Origin: an uncultured cyanobacterium
GTDB taxonomy: Bacteria; Cyanobacteriota; Cyanobacteriia; PCC-6307; Cyanobiaceae
Assembly: GCA_903856805.1 (NCBI GenBank)
Contig: CAIOCZ010000117.1
Span: forward strand, 1-44,878
Direction of reading: 5' to 3'
Length of the DNA: 44,878 bases
In this document: one piece after another, positions 16,982 to 26,682 of the stretch
Position numbering within the stretch: position 1 is the stretch's first letter
How the letters are laid out: the number at the start of each line of letters is the position of its first letter
Notes under the pieces: generated by a model
Told to the model about the DNA's origin: nothing
Database searches by the model: none
What the model saw: the letters and a program-made list of their open reading frames with translations, nothing else
Position numbers and translations under genes: made by a program

Positions 16982-19306
16982 ATGATCACGCCTTCCTCCC
17001 CCCCCGGCACCGTGCCGGCTACCAACACCTGGACAGGGAGTAGCCTGCAACAGGCTATGCCGCAACCGGGGTCAAGCGGTGACGGCGATGAGATCAACTT
17101 TCAGGAGCTTCTAGCCGCCCTGAGACGGCGCCGTCGGCTAGGGCTCACCGTGGCCGCCTTAGGACTCTTGCTGGGAGCTGGAATCACCGCATATCAACGG
17201 GTATTCAGGCCCACCTATTTAGGCAGCTTCCAGCTGCTGGTGAAGGATCCGATCAACCAGGAGGACAGCAGCGCCAAAGTTGATGGCGCCAGCAGTCTGC
17301 AGGATCTGGCCATGAGCCCCTCCGGCCGCACCAACACCGGCACCCTGATCCAGGTCCTGACCAGCCCACTGCTGCTGAGCCCCTTGGCCAGGAACCAAGG
17401 TGTCGATGAAGATGCCCTGGCAAAAAAACTCACTGTTACCCCCTTAAAATCAGTAGTAAAAGCTGGATTCGGGAGCGATGAAAACGGAGTTCTTGAAGTC
17501 AGTCTGCAGTGGCGCAATCCAGAGCAAGGAGCTGCCATTCTCCAAGGCCTCAGCCAGTCCTACCTGCGCTATTCCCTCCAGCAGCGTCAGGAGCGACTCA
17601 CCCAAGGACTGGCCTTCCTGGATCAGCAAGCCCCTGAATTGCAGCGTCGAGTCAACCAATTACAACAACAGCTCTCCAATTTCCGCCAGCGCAACAGCTT
17701 CGTGGAACCGCTGCAGCAAGCCACGGCCCTGCAAACCCAAAAAGCAGCGCTCACCGACAAACTCGATAGCCTGCAACAAGATCAAGCCAGGCTGATGGGC
17801 TTGGCCGAAGCGGTGCAGCGTGGAGAGCTCAGCGCTAAAGAATTTCAGCAAAACTCTGGAAAAGGCGATTCGGCCCTGGCGGGCGGAGCGTTCAGCCAGC
17901 TGTTGAGCGATCTCACCACGGTAGAGAAAGATCTGGCCCAAGCCGAGGCCAATTTTAAAGCGGCCAGCCCCCAGGTGCAGGAACTGCGCTCCAAGCGAGA
18001 TCGCCTGAAACCGTTACTGCAGCAAAAGGAACAGGATGCCGTCAATGCGGGCCTCACCCAGAACCGGGGCGAACAGGCTGAAATCAACCGACAGCTCACA
18101 ACCCTGGAGCAAAATTTTGCCAGCAACCCCCAGCTGATCAAAAAATATGACGCCCTCCAGCAACAACTGGATGTGGCCAAAACCAACCTCACCTCCTACA
18201 TCCAGGCACGGGAAAATTTCCGTCTGCAGGTCGCCCAGCGCACCGTTCCCTGGAAGGTGATTGACCCACCGGAGTTTGGCACCACGCCCGTGAAGCCAAG
18301 CGTGCCTCGCAACCTGGCCCTCAGCCTGCTGCTGGGGGGCCTGGCCGGTGTGGGCGTAGCCCTGCTGCGTGATCGATTCGACCATGTGTTCCACCGGCCC
18401 AAGGAGGTGCAGGATTCCCTAGCCATGCCGTTGCTAGGGGTGGTTCCCTATTTGCCCGGCCGCGAAGGCCATACGGTGAGCGAAACGGTGGCAGAACTGG
18501 AGAGCGGCGAGCGGTTTGCCCTGAAGGAATCACTGCGGAACGTGTTTACCAATTTCCGAATGTTGCGGGCCGATAAGGCGGTACGCCTTGTGGCGGTCAC
18601 CTCCGCCACCCAAGGGGAAGGCAAAAGCACCACCACGGCCCTGTTTGCCCAAACCCTGGCAGACCTCGGCCAACGGGTACTGCTCGTAGATGCGGACATG
18701 CGCCGGCCGATGCTCCACACCTACGTGGGCGGGGATAACACCCTGGGCTTCTCAAGCCTGATCAGTGATCCAGCCATCAGGATTAGCGAAGTGATCCAGC
18801 CGCTGCAGGCCAATCTCCATCTCCTCAGCGCCGGACCCCAGCCCCCCGATGCGGCGATGCTGCTCAGTTCAGAGCGTTGCGGTGACGTGGTGAACGTCAT
18901 CCGCCAGCTCACAAACTACGACCTTGTTTTGTTTGACACGCCCCCGGCCTTCACCCTCAGCGACCCCGTGCTTCTCAGCGAACACCTGGATGGCCTGGTG
19001 TTCGTGGTTGGACTGGAACGGGTGAACCGTGAACTGCCGAAACAGGCCCTGCATCGCATCGGCAATACCGGGGTGGATGTGCTTGGCGTCCTAGCCAACC
19101 AACCGGCCAAAGCCAGCCTCGCCAAACAAGGGGCGGGCTATGGCTATGGCTATGGCTATGGCTATGGCTATGGCTATGGCTATGGCTATGGCTATGGCTA
19201 CAACCACTACGCCGATGTCGACAAATCAATGAAATCCAAAAAGAAAGAGTCGACCGTCAAAAAAGGAACTAAAAAAATTCTTAACTGGCTCGAAGACAAA
19301 GAATAA
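16982..19306 (+). CDS. Wzc-like polysaccharide co-polymerase / bacterial tyrosine kinase
   Basis: A 774-residue inner-membrane protein controlling chain length and export of surface polysaccharide. The Wzz-type N-terminal domain starts after transmembrane segment 1 (about 53-71). A long coiled-coil GNVR-type periplasmic region spans about 170-420, and transmembrane segment 2 is about 443-461. The cytoplasmic BY-kinase domain has Walker A SATQGEGKST (Lys548), Walker A' VLLVDADMRRP (566-576) and Walker B LVLFDTPP (Asp652). The C-terminus holds 11 Gly-Tyr pairs (719-740) and then a Lys-rich tail. Wzc kinases autophosphorylate a C-terminal tyrosine cluster, cycling octamer assembly; here that cluster is a pure dipeptide run encoded by a microsatellite. 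Fusion of adaptor and kinase is the proteobacterial/cyanobacterial form. Confidence 0.92.
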   Translation: MITPSSPPGTVPATNTWTGSSLQQAMPQPGSSGDGDEINFQELLAALRRRRRLGLTVAALGLLLGAGITAYQRVFRPTYLGSFQLLVKDPINQEDSSAKVDGASSLQDLAMSPSGRTNTGTLIQVLTSPLLLSPLARNQGVDEDALAKKLTVTPLKSVVKAGFGSDENGVLEVSLQWRNPEQGAAILQGLSQSYLRYSLQQRQERLTQGLAFLDQQAPELQRRVNQLQQQLSNFRQRNSFVEPLQQATALQTQKAALTDKLDSLQQDQARLMGLAEAVQRGELSAKEFQQNSGKGDSALAGGAFSQLLSDLTTVEKDLAQAEANFKAASPQVQELRSKRDRLKPLLQQKEQDAVNAGLTQNRGEQAEINRQLTTLEQNFASNPQLIKKYDALQQQLDVAKTNLTSYIQARENFRLQVAQRTVPWKVIDPPEFGTTPVKPSVPRNLALSLLLGGLAGVGVALLRDRFDHVFHRPKEVQDSLAMPLLGVVPYLPGREGHTVSETVAELESGERFALKESLRNVFTNFRMLRADKAVRLVAVTSATQGEGKSTTTALFAQTLADLGQRVLLVDADMRRPMLHTYVGGDNTLGFSSLISDPAIRISEVIQPLQANLHLLSAGPQPPDAAMLLSSERCGDVVNVIRQLTNYDLVLFDTPPAFTLSDPVLLSEHLDGLVFVVGLERVNRELPKQALHRIGNTGVDVLGVLANQPAKASLAKQGAGYGYGYGYGYGYGYGYGYGYGYNHYADVDKSMKSKKKESTVKKGTKKILNWLEDKE
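19136..19201 (+). repeat. Hexanucleotide microsatellite (GGCTAT)10 + GGCTAC
   Basis: Eleven in-frame six-base units encode (Gly-Tyr)11 in the kinase tail. Ten units are identical and only the last has a synonymous C. Because the unit is six bases, slippage would change the number of phosphorylatable tyrosines without breaking the frame. Confidence 0.97.
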
Positions 19307-19319
19307 AAATCCAAACATC

Positions 19320-21140
19320 ATGTTAAAAATTCCATTGCTCTCCAAACTAAATTCGCTAAAACCCCTTTGGGACGCACTAAGTCCTAAACGTCGCCGACAG
19401 CTGCTTGCACTTCAACTCTTGAGCCTCGTTGCGGCCTTCGGGGAAGTCGCCAACCTAGGCGCTCTGATGCCGTTTCTGAAGTTGCTGGCCAATCCCCAAG
19501 AAAGTCTCAAAGGCCTTGGCCCTCTAGGAGACTCCCTAAGGTCTCTTCCGCCGCAAAATTTATTGTTAGCTCTTGGCCTTGGCTTTGCTCTTGTAGTTAT
19601 AGCAAGCAGTCTGCTGCGCATCCTAACCATCCAAGTCCAATTAAAGCTAGGAGCACTGATTGGATCCGATCTTGGAGAACAAGTCTTTGCAGCAGTTTTG
19701 GACAAACCATATTCATGGCATTTGCAACACAACAGCAGCAGCACCATTGGCTATCTAACAAAAGACGTTGATCAAGCATGTAGCAGCGTCCAAGGATTGC
19801 TGGTCATCGCAGTCAATCTTGCAATTGTAATGCTCCTAGGGATTTCCCTGATTGCAATATCCCCTAATGTAATGATTTTAATTACAGCATTTTTTACAGC
19901 ATTTTATTTAATTGTTTACAAATACACCCGTGGCAGCCTACGAATCAACGGCCAACAACTAACAGAAAACTATCAAAAAAGCCTGCAAATTGCACAAGAA
20001 GGTCTGGGGGGTATTCGAGATGTATTACTAGACAAAACTCAGCAATTTTTTCTTGATTCCTACCAAACTCACAATCTTGAATTTCGTATGGCACTTGCAG
20101 CCATCAACACAAAAGCACAAATACCCAGATACTTGATAGAAGGTTTTGCAGTTATCTTAATAGTAGGAATTTCAGTGAGTCTCGCAATATCTGGTCAAGG
20201 GATTGAGAAGCAGCTTCCACTGCTTGGTACATTAGCGCTAGGAGCCTATAGACTACTTCAACCACTCCAGCAATGTTTTAATGGAATCTCTGGTCTGCAA
20301 GCAAATCAAGCCTCTCTTAATAAAATAAAACCATTTTTGGGTGCCAATAGTTACAAATCGAAAAAATTAAATTCCGAGCCTGAGTCAACTACAGTTAACA
20401 ATTCACACAATTCGGCGCTACTGCAATTTGATCAAGTTTCCTTCCACTACTCTCCAGATAGTCCGGAAGTTCTTCGGGAATTAAAATTAGACATTTCGGA
20501 AGGTGAACGTGTTGCCTTTGTAGGAAGTACAGGTAGCGGCAAAAGTACCTGCAGTGACCTAATACTAGGCTTACTACTTCCATCCCAAGGCAAGATATTT
20601 GTACACGGACATGATTTGCATTCCACACCATATCTACTAAATTCATGGAAGAAAACAGTGGCACACGTCCCTCAGCAAATCTACCTTACCGATGCAAGTT
20701 TTGCCGCAAATATCGCATTCGGAGTTCCTTTGACAAATATAAATTTTGAACGAGTTCGCAGGGCAGCTGTTCAAGCTCAAATCTCAGAAGTAATTGAAAG
20801 TAGCCCTCAAGGCTACGAAACCCTCGTTGGAGAGCGGGGTGTTAGATTAAGCGGAGGTCAGCGTCAAAGAATAGGAATCGCTAGAGCCCTGTACAAGCAA
20901 GCTAAACTTTTGGTTTTGGACGAAGCCACAAGCGCATTAGACAATCAAACTGAAGCCGAAGTTATGGAAGCGATTGAATCACTGGATCGAAAACTTACAA
21001 TTATCATGATTGCGCACAGGCTTTCTACGGTTCGCAACTGTGATAAGATAGTGGTGCTTGATGGGGGAAAGATTAGCGCAATTGGAACCTTTAATGAGCT
21101 AAAAGAAAGCCACTCAGGCTTTCAACACCTGTCAGTATAG
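19320..21140 (+). CDS. ABC transporter, fused permease/ATPase (PglK/MsbA-like flippase)
   Basis: A 606-residue half-transporter. About six membrane segments lie in residues 30-330. The nucleotide-binding domain starts near 365, with Walker [10 protein letters not shown] (402-410), signature LSGGQRQR (from 510), Walker [13 protein letters not shown] and the switch His in MIAHRLSTV. The N-terminal sequence, with a loop reading [17 protein letters not shown], resembles PglK-type flippases of lipid-linked oligosaccharides more than drug exporters. It follows the Wzc-like gene by 13 bases and precedes rfbF, so flipping the lipid-linked repeat unit across the membrane is the likely job, in place of a Wzx. 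Codon use is clearly more AT-rich than in the kinase. Confidence 0.87.
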   Translation: MLKIPLLSKLNSLKPLWDALSPKRRRQLLALQLLSLVAAFGEVANLGALMPFLKLLANPQESLKGLGPLGDSLRSLPPQNLLLALGLGFALVVIASSLLRILTIQVQLKLGALIGSDLGEQVFAAVLDKPYSWHLQHNSSSTIGYLTKDVDQACSSVQGLLVIAVNLAIVMLLGISLIAISPNVMILITAFFTAFYLIVYKYTRGSLRINGQQLTENYQKSLQIAQEGLGGIRDVLLDKTQQFFLDSYQTHNLEFRMALAAINTKAQIPRYLIEGFAVILIVGISVSLAISGQGIEKQLPLLGTLALGAYRLLQPLQQCFNGISGLQANQASLNKIKPFLGANSYKSKKLNSEPESTTVNNSHNSALLQFDQVSFHYSPDSPEVLRELKLDISEGERVAFVGSTGSGKSTCSDLILGLLLPSQGKIFVHGHDLHSTPYLLNSWKKTVAHVPQQIYLTDASFAANIAFGVPLTNINFERVRRAAVQAQISEVIESSPQGYETLVGERGVRLSGGQRQRIGIARALYKQAKLLVLDEATSALDNQTEAEVMEAIESLDRKLTIIMIAHRLSTVRNCDKIVVLDGGKISAIGTFNELKESHSGFQHLSV

Positions 21141-21160
21141 TCGCTTTTTACAATCACCTC

Positions 21161-21931
21161 ATGAAAGCCGTCATCTTAGCGGGAGGCCTAGGCACCCGCA
21201 TCAGCGAAGAAACCCACCTTAAACCAAAACCGATGGTAGAGATCGGTGGAAAGCCAATTCTCTGGCATATTCTCAAAATCTTCAGCGCTCACGGAATCAA
21301 CGAGTTCGTCATCTGCTGTGGATACAAAGGCTATGTGATTAAGGAGTACTTTGCCAACTACTTCCTGCACATGAGTGATGTGACCTTCCACATGAAGCAC
21401 AACACCATGGAGGTGCATCATAAAAAAGCTGAGCCTTGGGAAGTCACGCTGGTGGATACGGGCGAGGCCACGATGACTGGCGGTCGCCTCCGCCATGTGA
21501 AAAATTATGTGGGCGACGAGCCGTTTTGCTTTACCTATGGCGACGGCGTAGCAGATGTAGACATCACGGCGCTGATTGAGCATCATCGACGCCATGAACG
21601 CCTAGCCACAGTCACGGCGGTGCAGCCACCTGGCCGCTACGGCGCCCTGCAGTTCGGAGAGGCTGATGACGTAAAGGGGTTTCAGGAAAAGCCCCAGGGT
21701 GATGGCGGCTGGATCAACGGTGGCTTTTTCGTTCTGGAGCCCGAGGTAATCAACCGTATTGAGGGTGCGGCAACCATCTGGGAGCAAGAGCCGCTGAAAG
21801 GACTAGCCGCCGACGGGCAGCTCACGGCCTTTCATCACAACGGCTTCTGGCAACCAATGGACACCTTGCGCGATCGCCAACTGCTTGAGGAGCTCTGGAG
21901 CAAGGGCCGAGCCCCTTGGAAGGTTTGGTGA
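21161..21931 (+). CDS. rfbF: Glucose-1-phosphate cytidylyltransferase
   Basis: A 256-residue cytosolic enzyme making CDP-glucose from CTP and glucose-1-phosphate, the first step towards CDP-3,6-dideoxyhexoses. The nucleotidyltransferase signature [20 protein letters not shown] is at residues 6-25, followed by [24 protein letters not shown] carries the metal-binding Asp, and [18 protein letters not shown] is typical of RfbF. Length and motifs are intact. It belongs with rfbG and rfbH downstream, but a foreign-looking glycosyltransferase gene interrupts the usual rfbF-rfbG adjacency. Confidence 0.95.
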   Translation: MKAVILAGGLGTRISEETHLKPKPMVEIGGKPILWHILKIFSAHGINEFVICCGYKGYVIKEYFANYFLHMSDVTFHMKHNTMEVHHKKAEPWEVTLVDTGEATMTGGRLRHVKNYVGDEPFCFTYGDGVADVDITALIEHHRRHERLATVTAVQPPGRYGALQFGEADDVKGFQEKPQGDGGWINGGFFVLEPEVINRIEGAATIWEQEPLKGLAADGQLTAFHHNGFWQPMDTLRDRQLLEELWSKGRAPWKVW

Positions 21932-22022
21932 TGGGTCCTCTGCCAACAGCGCCACATAGCTTCTCTTTCCCCTATAAGCTTACTCTTGGTTATTTTCTTG
22001 CCTCTTTCATTTCTTTCTCAAT

Positions 22023-23015
22023 ATGAGTAATTGCCTGCCAGGCTGCGAATATATTCTTACAATATATATCCCAACCTACAACAGAGCTGCATTACTGAGA
22101 AGGACTCTTTCGCTGCTTCTTCCCTATGTCAATCTCTTAAACAAGAGCCGTTTAGAAAAAATTGCGGTTGTCGTATCTGACAATGCATCTCCTGATGAAA
22201 CAAAAGATATAGCTCAAGCCTTTGAGTACGAGTTTTATTTCTACCATCGTAATCACTGGAACATTGGCCCTCTCGACAATTTTTACCAGTCCGTCAAGCT
22301 CTGTTCCTCCGAGTATATTTGGATTCTTGGAGATGATGATATTTTACTCAATCAATACCTAGGCGAACTCCTAGATTGCATCAATTTTAACCGTCCAGAC
22401 TTATTGTTTTTAGGCCAAGCCAATAAACACACTTCCCATTACGAATCCATTTCCGATGCCGAAACCACCCTGGAGGACTTATTCCGAATATATCCCATTA
22501 CCAGTTTAGCACATATCTCAAGACTTATATACAGGAAAGCAATTCTTGTGAGTTGCAATCCACTCGAGACTGTAGTCCCTGATTTTTTTGTGTGGACGTG
22601 GATTGGTCCTGCTGTTAGCTATGGAAAATCCTTACGTTGCTTCGATTTCCTTCGACCGGTAATATATGCAACTAAAGAAGGTGGAATGGATGCCTGGACA
22701 GGCAAAACGGCTTTGGCGCGACTTCTCGAATTTGATGAGTATATCGGATTGACATGCACCACAAGTGCTTCCCTGTCGACAGCATATGACATAAACTACA
22801 TAAGCGACTTTCCTCTTATAATGACTGTGGCAAAATCATTAGTACTTCATCCCGATAAAAAACAAGATATTGTTACTTTTATCGCCAAGCTGCAGAAAAA
22901 TTGCCCCGAGGCCAAACCCAAATTATTGGTGCTCAGAATTCTAACCACTTTACCTAAACTCTTCCTAAGCATGACTGGCAGCCTCTACAGAAAATCCCTG
23001 AGGCTTTTAAATTAA
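22023..23015 (+). CDS. Family 2 glycosyltransferase
   Basis: A 330-residue GT-A enzyme. The start of the domain reads LTIYIPTYNRAALLRRTLSL (about 12-31), then VVVSDNASPDETKDIA (nucleotide-sugar site) and ILGDDDILL with the metal-binding acidic triplet at residues 104-106. The C-terminal 130 residues lack a recognisable motif. It probably adds one sugar of the repeat unit at the cytoplasmic membrane; donor and acceptor cannot be read from sequence. It is AT-rich, sits between the more GC-rich rfbF and rfbG, and has about 90 and 70 bases of non-coding sequence on either side, which suggests insertion of the gene as a unit. Confidence 0.87.
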   Translation: MSNCLPGCEYILTIYIPTYNRAALLRRTLSLLLPYVNLLNKSRLEKIAVVVSDNASPDETKDIAQAFEYEFYFYHRNHWNIGPLDNFYQSVKLCSSEYIWILGDDDILLNQYLGELLDCINFNRPDLLFLGQANKHTSHYESISDAETTLEDLFRIYPITSLAHISRLIYRKAILVSCNPLETVVPDFFVWTWIGPAVSYGKSLRCFDFLRPVIYATKEGGMDAWTGKTALARLLEFDEYIGLTCTTSASLSTAYDINYISDFPLIMTVAKSLVLHPDKKQDIVTFIAKLQKNCPEAKPKLLVLRILTTLPKLFLSMTGSLYRKSLRLLN

Positions 23016-23084
23016 TTCATCGAGACATTAGGACATAACATTCATGCATTTAAAAAATAATACGGCAAATGCTCCTCAATTAAA

Positions 23085-24188
23085 ATGCTTAACTCAGTCT
23101 TGAATACCATGGGTGAATACTGGCAAGGAAAGCGTGTTCTTCTTACCGGCCATACCGGTTTCAAGGGCAGCTGGTTACAAGTCTGGCTTCAGCAGCTAGG
23201 CGCCCAAGTTTGGGGTTATGCCCTTGAGCCTGAACGCGAGCCCAATCTATTCCGCAAGCTCATGATCGAACGTCCAGATGGAGATAGCTGGAAACATAGA
23301 TCAGCTGATTTGGCCGATCTCGCATCCTTAAAGGATTGGGTTCAGCAGAGCCAGCCCGAGGTAGTTCTTCATCTCGCAGCACAGCCCCTAGTTCGCCTTA
23401 GCTATGCTGATCCTCTAGGCACTTGGGCTACCAATGTTCAAGGCTCACTCAACCTTCTAGAGGCTCTAAAGGAATTGGAGCATCCCTGCTCGGTGGTCAT
23501 GATCACCACCGACAAGGTGTATGAAAACCGCGAATGGGCCTATGGCTATCGCGAGCCCGATCGGCTAGGCGGCCACGATCCCTATAGCGCCAGCAAGGCT
23601 GCGGCCGAGATTGCCATTGCCAGCTGGCGTTCCAGCTTCTGTGGAACGGCCCCACACCAAACCCCCCATCTGCGCATCGCCACGGCCCGCGCCGGCAACG
23701 TGATCGGAGGGGGCGACTGGGCCGCCGATCGCATCGTGCCCGATGCCATGCGTGCCCTCGCCGCAGGCGAGCCCATCGCCGTGCGCAATCCAAGCGCCAC
23801 ACGCCCCTGGCAGCATGTCCTCGAACCCTTAGGCGGTTATCTGCGGCTGGCGGAAGCGCTGTCCAACGATCTCAAGCCCCCCTGCGAGGCCTTCAACTTT
23901 GGCCCCCAGCTGGAGAGCAATCGTCCCGTGCGCGATCTGGTCCACACCATGCTCCAGCATTGGCCCGGTGCGTGGGTGGATCAGAGCGATCCAGCAGCGC
24001 CCCATGAAGCTGGCCTGTTGCACCTCCAGATCGATAAAGCCCATCACCGCCTCAACTGGCAGCCCCGATGGGATTACGCCACTACGATCGAACGCACCGT
24101 GGGCTGGTACCGCGCGGTGCACGAGGGGGCCAGCCCTCTGGAATGTTGCCTCGCTGATCTCCATGCCTACCAGGGCTTGTCCTCCTGA
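23085..24188 (+). CDS. rfbG: CDP-glucose 4,6-dehydratase
   Basis: A 367-residue NAD-dependent short-chain-dehydrogenase-type enzyme converting CDP-glucose to CDP-4-keto-6-deoxyglucose. The Rossmann motif TGHTGFKGSW is at about residues 21-30. VVLHLAAQPLVRLSY follows, then MITTDKVYENREWAYGY with the catalytic Thr, and the YSASK dyad (Tyr/Lys). ATRPWQHVLEPLGGYL is typical of RfbG. ATG at 23109 (MGEYWQGKRV) matches the family's usual N-terminus better than ATG 23085, so the protein may be eight residues shorter. Its stop overlaps the rfbH start (TGATG), so they are translationally coupled. Confidence 0.95.
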   Translation: MLNSVLNTMGEYWQGKRVLLTGHTGFKGSWLQVWLQQLGAQVWGYALEPEREPNLFRKLMIERPDGDSWKHRSADLADLASLKDWVQQSQPEVVLHLAAQPLVRLSYADPLGTWATNVQGSLNLLEALKELEHPCSVVMITTDKVYENREWAYGYREPDRLGGHDPYSASKAAAEIAIASWRSSFCGTAPHQTPHLRIATARAGNVIGGGDWAADRIVPDAMRALAAGEPIAVRNPSATRPWQHVLEPLGGYLRLAEALSNDLKPPCEAFNFGPQLESNRPVRDLVHTMLQHWPGAWVDQSDPAAPHEAGLLHLQIDKAHHRLNWQPRWDYATTIERTVGWYRAVHEGASPLECCLADLHAYQGLSS

Positions 24189-25693
24189 TGTCTCACCCCC
24201 CAGCCATGCCTGATCCGTCAGCCCTGAGGCAGGAGATCCTCCGCCTCACCCGCGAATACTCCCGCCAGGTGCATGCCCCCTTCCGGCCTGCCGCCGATGC
24301 CGATCGGCAGCCCTGGCAGCCGGGCACCACCATCCCCTATGCCGGGCGGGTGTTCACGGAAGACGAAGTGGAGGCCGCGGTGGGGGCCACGCTTGATTTC
24401 TGGCTCACCCTGGGCAAAGAGGGGGAAGCCTTCCAGCACGAGCTGGCCGCCTTCCTTGGCGTCCGCCACAGCCTGCTGGTAAATTCCGGTTCCAGCGCCA
24501 ACCTGGTGGCCATCTCGGCGCTCACCTCGCCCAAGCTGCCCGAGGCCCGGCGCCTCAAGCCCGGCGATGAGGTGATCACGGTGGCGGCGGGCTTCCCCAC
24601 CACGGTGGCGCCAATCGTTCAGGTGGGCGCGGTGCCGGTGTTCATCGATGCGGATCCGATCACGGGCAACGCCCGTTGCGATCAGCTGGAGGCCGCCTAC
24701 AGCCCGGGCAAAACCAAAGCCGTGATGATGGCCCACGCCCTCGGCAACCCCTTCGATCTGGCGGTCACCCTGGCCTTCTGCCGCGAGCACAACCTGTGGC
24801 TGGTGGAAGACAACTGCGATGCCCTGGGCTGTAGTTACTCCATGCCACGCGCCCTGGCCGAGAGCCTGGGCTTCCGTGAGAACAGCCCCGGCCTCGATGA
24901 GGGCCCGGATCGGGTGGTGCGCTGGACCGGCACCTGGGGAGACATCAGCACCCAAAGCTTCTACCCGCCCCACCACCTCACCATGGGGGAAGGTGGAGCA
25001 GTGAACATCGTGAACGACCAGAAACTCAAGGTGATCGCCGAGAGTTTCCGCGACTGGGGTCGCGACTGCTGGTGCCCCAGCGGCATCGATAACACCTGCA
25101 ACAAGCGCTTTGGCTGGCAGCTGGGTGAACTCCCTGAGGGCTACGACCACAAATACACCTATAGCCACCTGGGCTTCAACCTCAAACCGCTGGACCCCCA
25201 GGCCGCCATCGGCCGGGTCCAACTCCGCCGCTTGCCGGAGTTCATCGAGGCCCGCAAACGCAACTGGGACACGCTCAGGCGCGGGCTTGCCGACCATGAG
25301 AACGTGCTGGAATTCGCCTTGCCCACCCATGCAACCGGCTGGGATGCCGAAAACGGGTTCAGCTGGGATGACACCGGATGCCGCAGCGACTGCTCCTGGT
25401 TCGGTTTCAAAATTGCTGTGCGTCCCGATGCGCCCTTCAGCCGCACCGACCTCGCCCGCAAGCTCGATGACAACGCGATTGGCAACCGCATGTTGTTTGG
25501 GGGCAATCTGATGCGCCAGCCGGCTTTTGTCCAACTCAAGCACGATCGTCCGGAAGCGCTACGCCAGGTGGGTGACTTAGCCGATTCCGATGTGATCATG
25601 AATAGCACGCTGTTTTTGGGAACCTATCCAGGGCTTACGGCTGAGATGCTAGAGGCTGAGCTTGAGGTGATCATCTCCTTCTGCAGCCGCTGA
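24188..25693 (+). CDS. rfbH: CDP-4-dehydro-6-deoxyglucose 3-dehydratase (E1), PMP and [2Fe-2S] enzyme
   Basis: A 501-residue aminotransferase-fold enzyme that removes the C3 hydroxyl of CDP-4-keto-6-deoxyglucose, the defining step of 3,6-dideoxyhexose synthesis. The usual PLP-binding Lys is replaced by His262 in SFYPPHHLTMGEGG, the hallmark of E1, which uses PMP. The iron-sulphur ligands are visible as C294-x-C296-x7-C304 (DCWCPSGIDNTC), with a further Cys in DNCDALGC. It needs a reductase partner (E3, RfbI/AscD type), not found in this window. It overlaps rfbG and the following reductase gene by one base on each side. ATG 24206 is an alternative start. Composition is GC-rich like the core genome. 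Confidence 0.95.
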   Translation: MSHPPAMPDPSALRQEILRLTREYSRQVHAPFRPAADADRQPWQPGTTIPYAGRVFTEDEVEAAVGATLDFWLTLGKEGEAFQHELAAFLGVRHSLLVNSGSSANLVAISALTSPKLPEARRLKPGDEVITVAAGFPTTVAPIVQVGAVPVFIDADPITGNARCDQLEAAYSPGKTKAVMMAHALGNPFDLAVTLAFCREHNLWLVEDNCDALGCSYSMPRALAESLGFRENSPGLDEGPDRVVRWTGTWGDISTQSFYPPHHLTMGEGGAVNIVNDQKLKVIAESFRDWGRDCWCPSGIDNTCNKRFGWQLGELPEGYDHKYTYSHLGFNLKPLDPQAAIGRVQLRRLPEFIEARKRNWDTLRRGLADHENVLEFALPTHATGWDAENGFSWDDTGCRSDCSWFGFKIAVRPDAPFSRTDLARKLDDNAIGNRMLFGGNLMRQPAFVQLKHDRPEALRQVGDLADSDVIMNSTLFLGTYPGLTAEMLEAELEVIISFCSR

Positions 25694-26553
25694 TGCGTAT
25701 TCTTCTCACTGGTGGCACCGGTTTCATCGGTTCGCATTTTCTTAATCAAGCGCTAATTTGTGGCCACAGTGTTCTGGCATTGCGCCGAAGCCCTGAGAGC
25801 AAGCCTCGCATTCAGATTGATCGCGAGCCTGATTGGCTCGACCGTCAATTAGACGAAGTGACTGCCAGTGAGATTGATGGGTATGACGTGTTGGTACACC
25901 TGGCAGCCCACTCCGTTCAGTATCCATTCGACAGCCTTGCCAATTGCTTGCACTGGAATCTGATGGCGGTACTGGCTTTGTTTGAACAAGCCCGTAAGGC
26001 CGGGATTCAGCGCTTCATCGTGGCAGGCAGCTGCTTCGAGTACGGCAAAAGCGGTGAGCGTTACACCGAAATACCCACTGATGCCCCCTTAGAACCTACC
26101 AACAGTTATGCAGCCTCAAAAGCTGCAGCCTCGATTGCGCTGCTTCAATGGGCTGAAGAGCAGAAGCTTTCATTGGAAATCCTCAGAGTGTTTCATGTGT
26201 TCGGAGAAGGTGAGCCAGAAACTCGCTTTTGGCCCTCTCTTCGACGTGCTGCCCTAGCCGAGGAAGACTTCCCAATGACAGCAGGGGAACAGATACGTGA
26301 TTTTCTACCTGTGGAGGAAGTTGCCGAAACCATTTTAAACAGAGCAACTTGGGTGGACGATCAATATTTCAAACCAAATGTCTATAATCTTACCAGCGGA
26401 AAAGCCTGCAGTATTCGCAGCTTCGCTGAACACTGGTGGCAATTTTGGGGGGCCAGCGGACAGTTACTACCTGGGAAGGTGCCTTACAGGGATGGAGAAG
26501 TAATGCGTTATGTGGCGGGTCCAAATCACTTAGTTTTGACCGGTAAAACCTGA
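25693..26553 (+). CDS. NAD(P)-dependent sugar reductase, CDP-paratose/abequose synthase type
   Basis: A 286-residue extended SDR protein. The Rossmann motif is LLTGGTGFIGSHFL (residues 4-17); VLVHLAAHSVQYPFDS and the catalytic YAASK follow, and VFHVFGEGEPETRFWPSL lies in the substrate region. Its place directly after rfbH, with a one-base TGATG overlap, matches RfbJ (abequose) or RfbS/Prt (paratose), which reduce the C4 keto group of CDP-4-keto-3,6-dideoxyglucose. Sequence alone does not tell me which epimer is made. The neighbouring remnant of a paratose 2-epimerase argues for paratose. The C-terminus ends shortly after RDGEVMRYV and may be slightly shortened where the decayed region begins. 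Confidence 0.8.
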   Translation: MRILLTGGTGFIGSHFLNQALICGHSVLALRRSPESKPRIQIDREPDWLDRQLDEVTASEIDGYDVLVHLAAHSVQYPFDSLANCLHWNLMAVLALFEQARKAGIQRFIVAGSCFEYGKSGERYTEIPTDAPLEPTNSYAASKAAASIALLQWAEEQKLSLEILRVFHVFGEGEPETRFWPSLRRAALAEEDFPMTAGEQIRDFLPVEEVAETILNRATWVDDQYFKPNVYNLTSGKACSIRSFAEHWWQFWGASGQLLPGKVPYRDGEVMRYVAGPNHLVLTGKT

Positions 26554-26682
26554 TTCCCTTGGTTGTGCTTCTCCAGCAGGAGAAGAAAGGCCAGCACGTT
26601 CTCCTTGGACTCCTGCACCAGCTCTGCAGAAAATTTACACTGGCTTTAACAGCAAAGCAAATCCAAGCAACTGCATTTTATT

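Noticed and set aside
16713-16985. 90-codon frame overlapping the start of the wzc-like gene (ATGA)
   Set aside because: It starts at TTG, is low-complexity and polar at its end, and resembles no protein. The interval looks like a promoter and leader region.
24218-25543. Complement-strand frame across rfbH
   Set aside because: It is the antisense shadow of a clearly conserved PMP enzyme.
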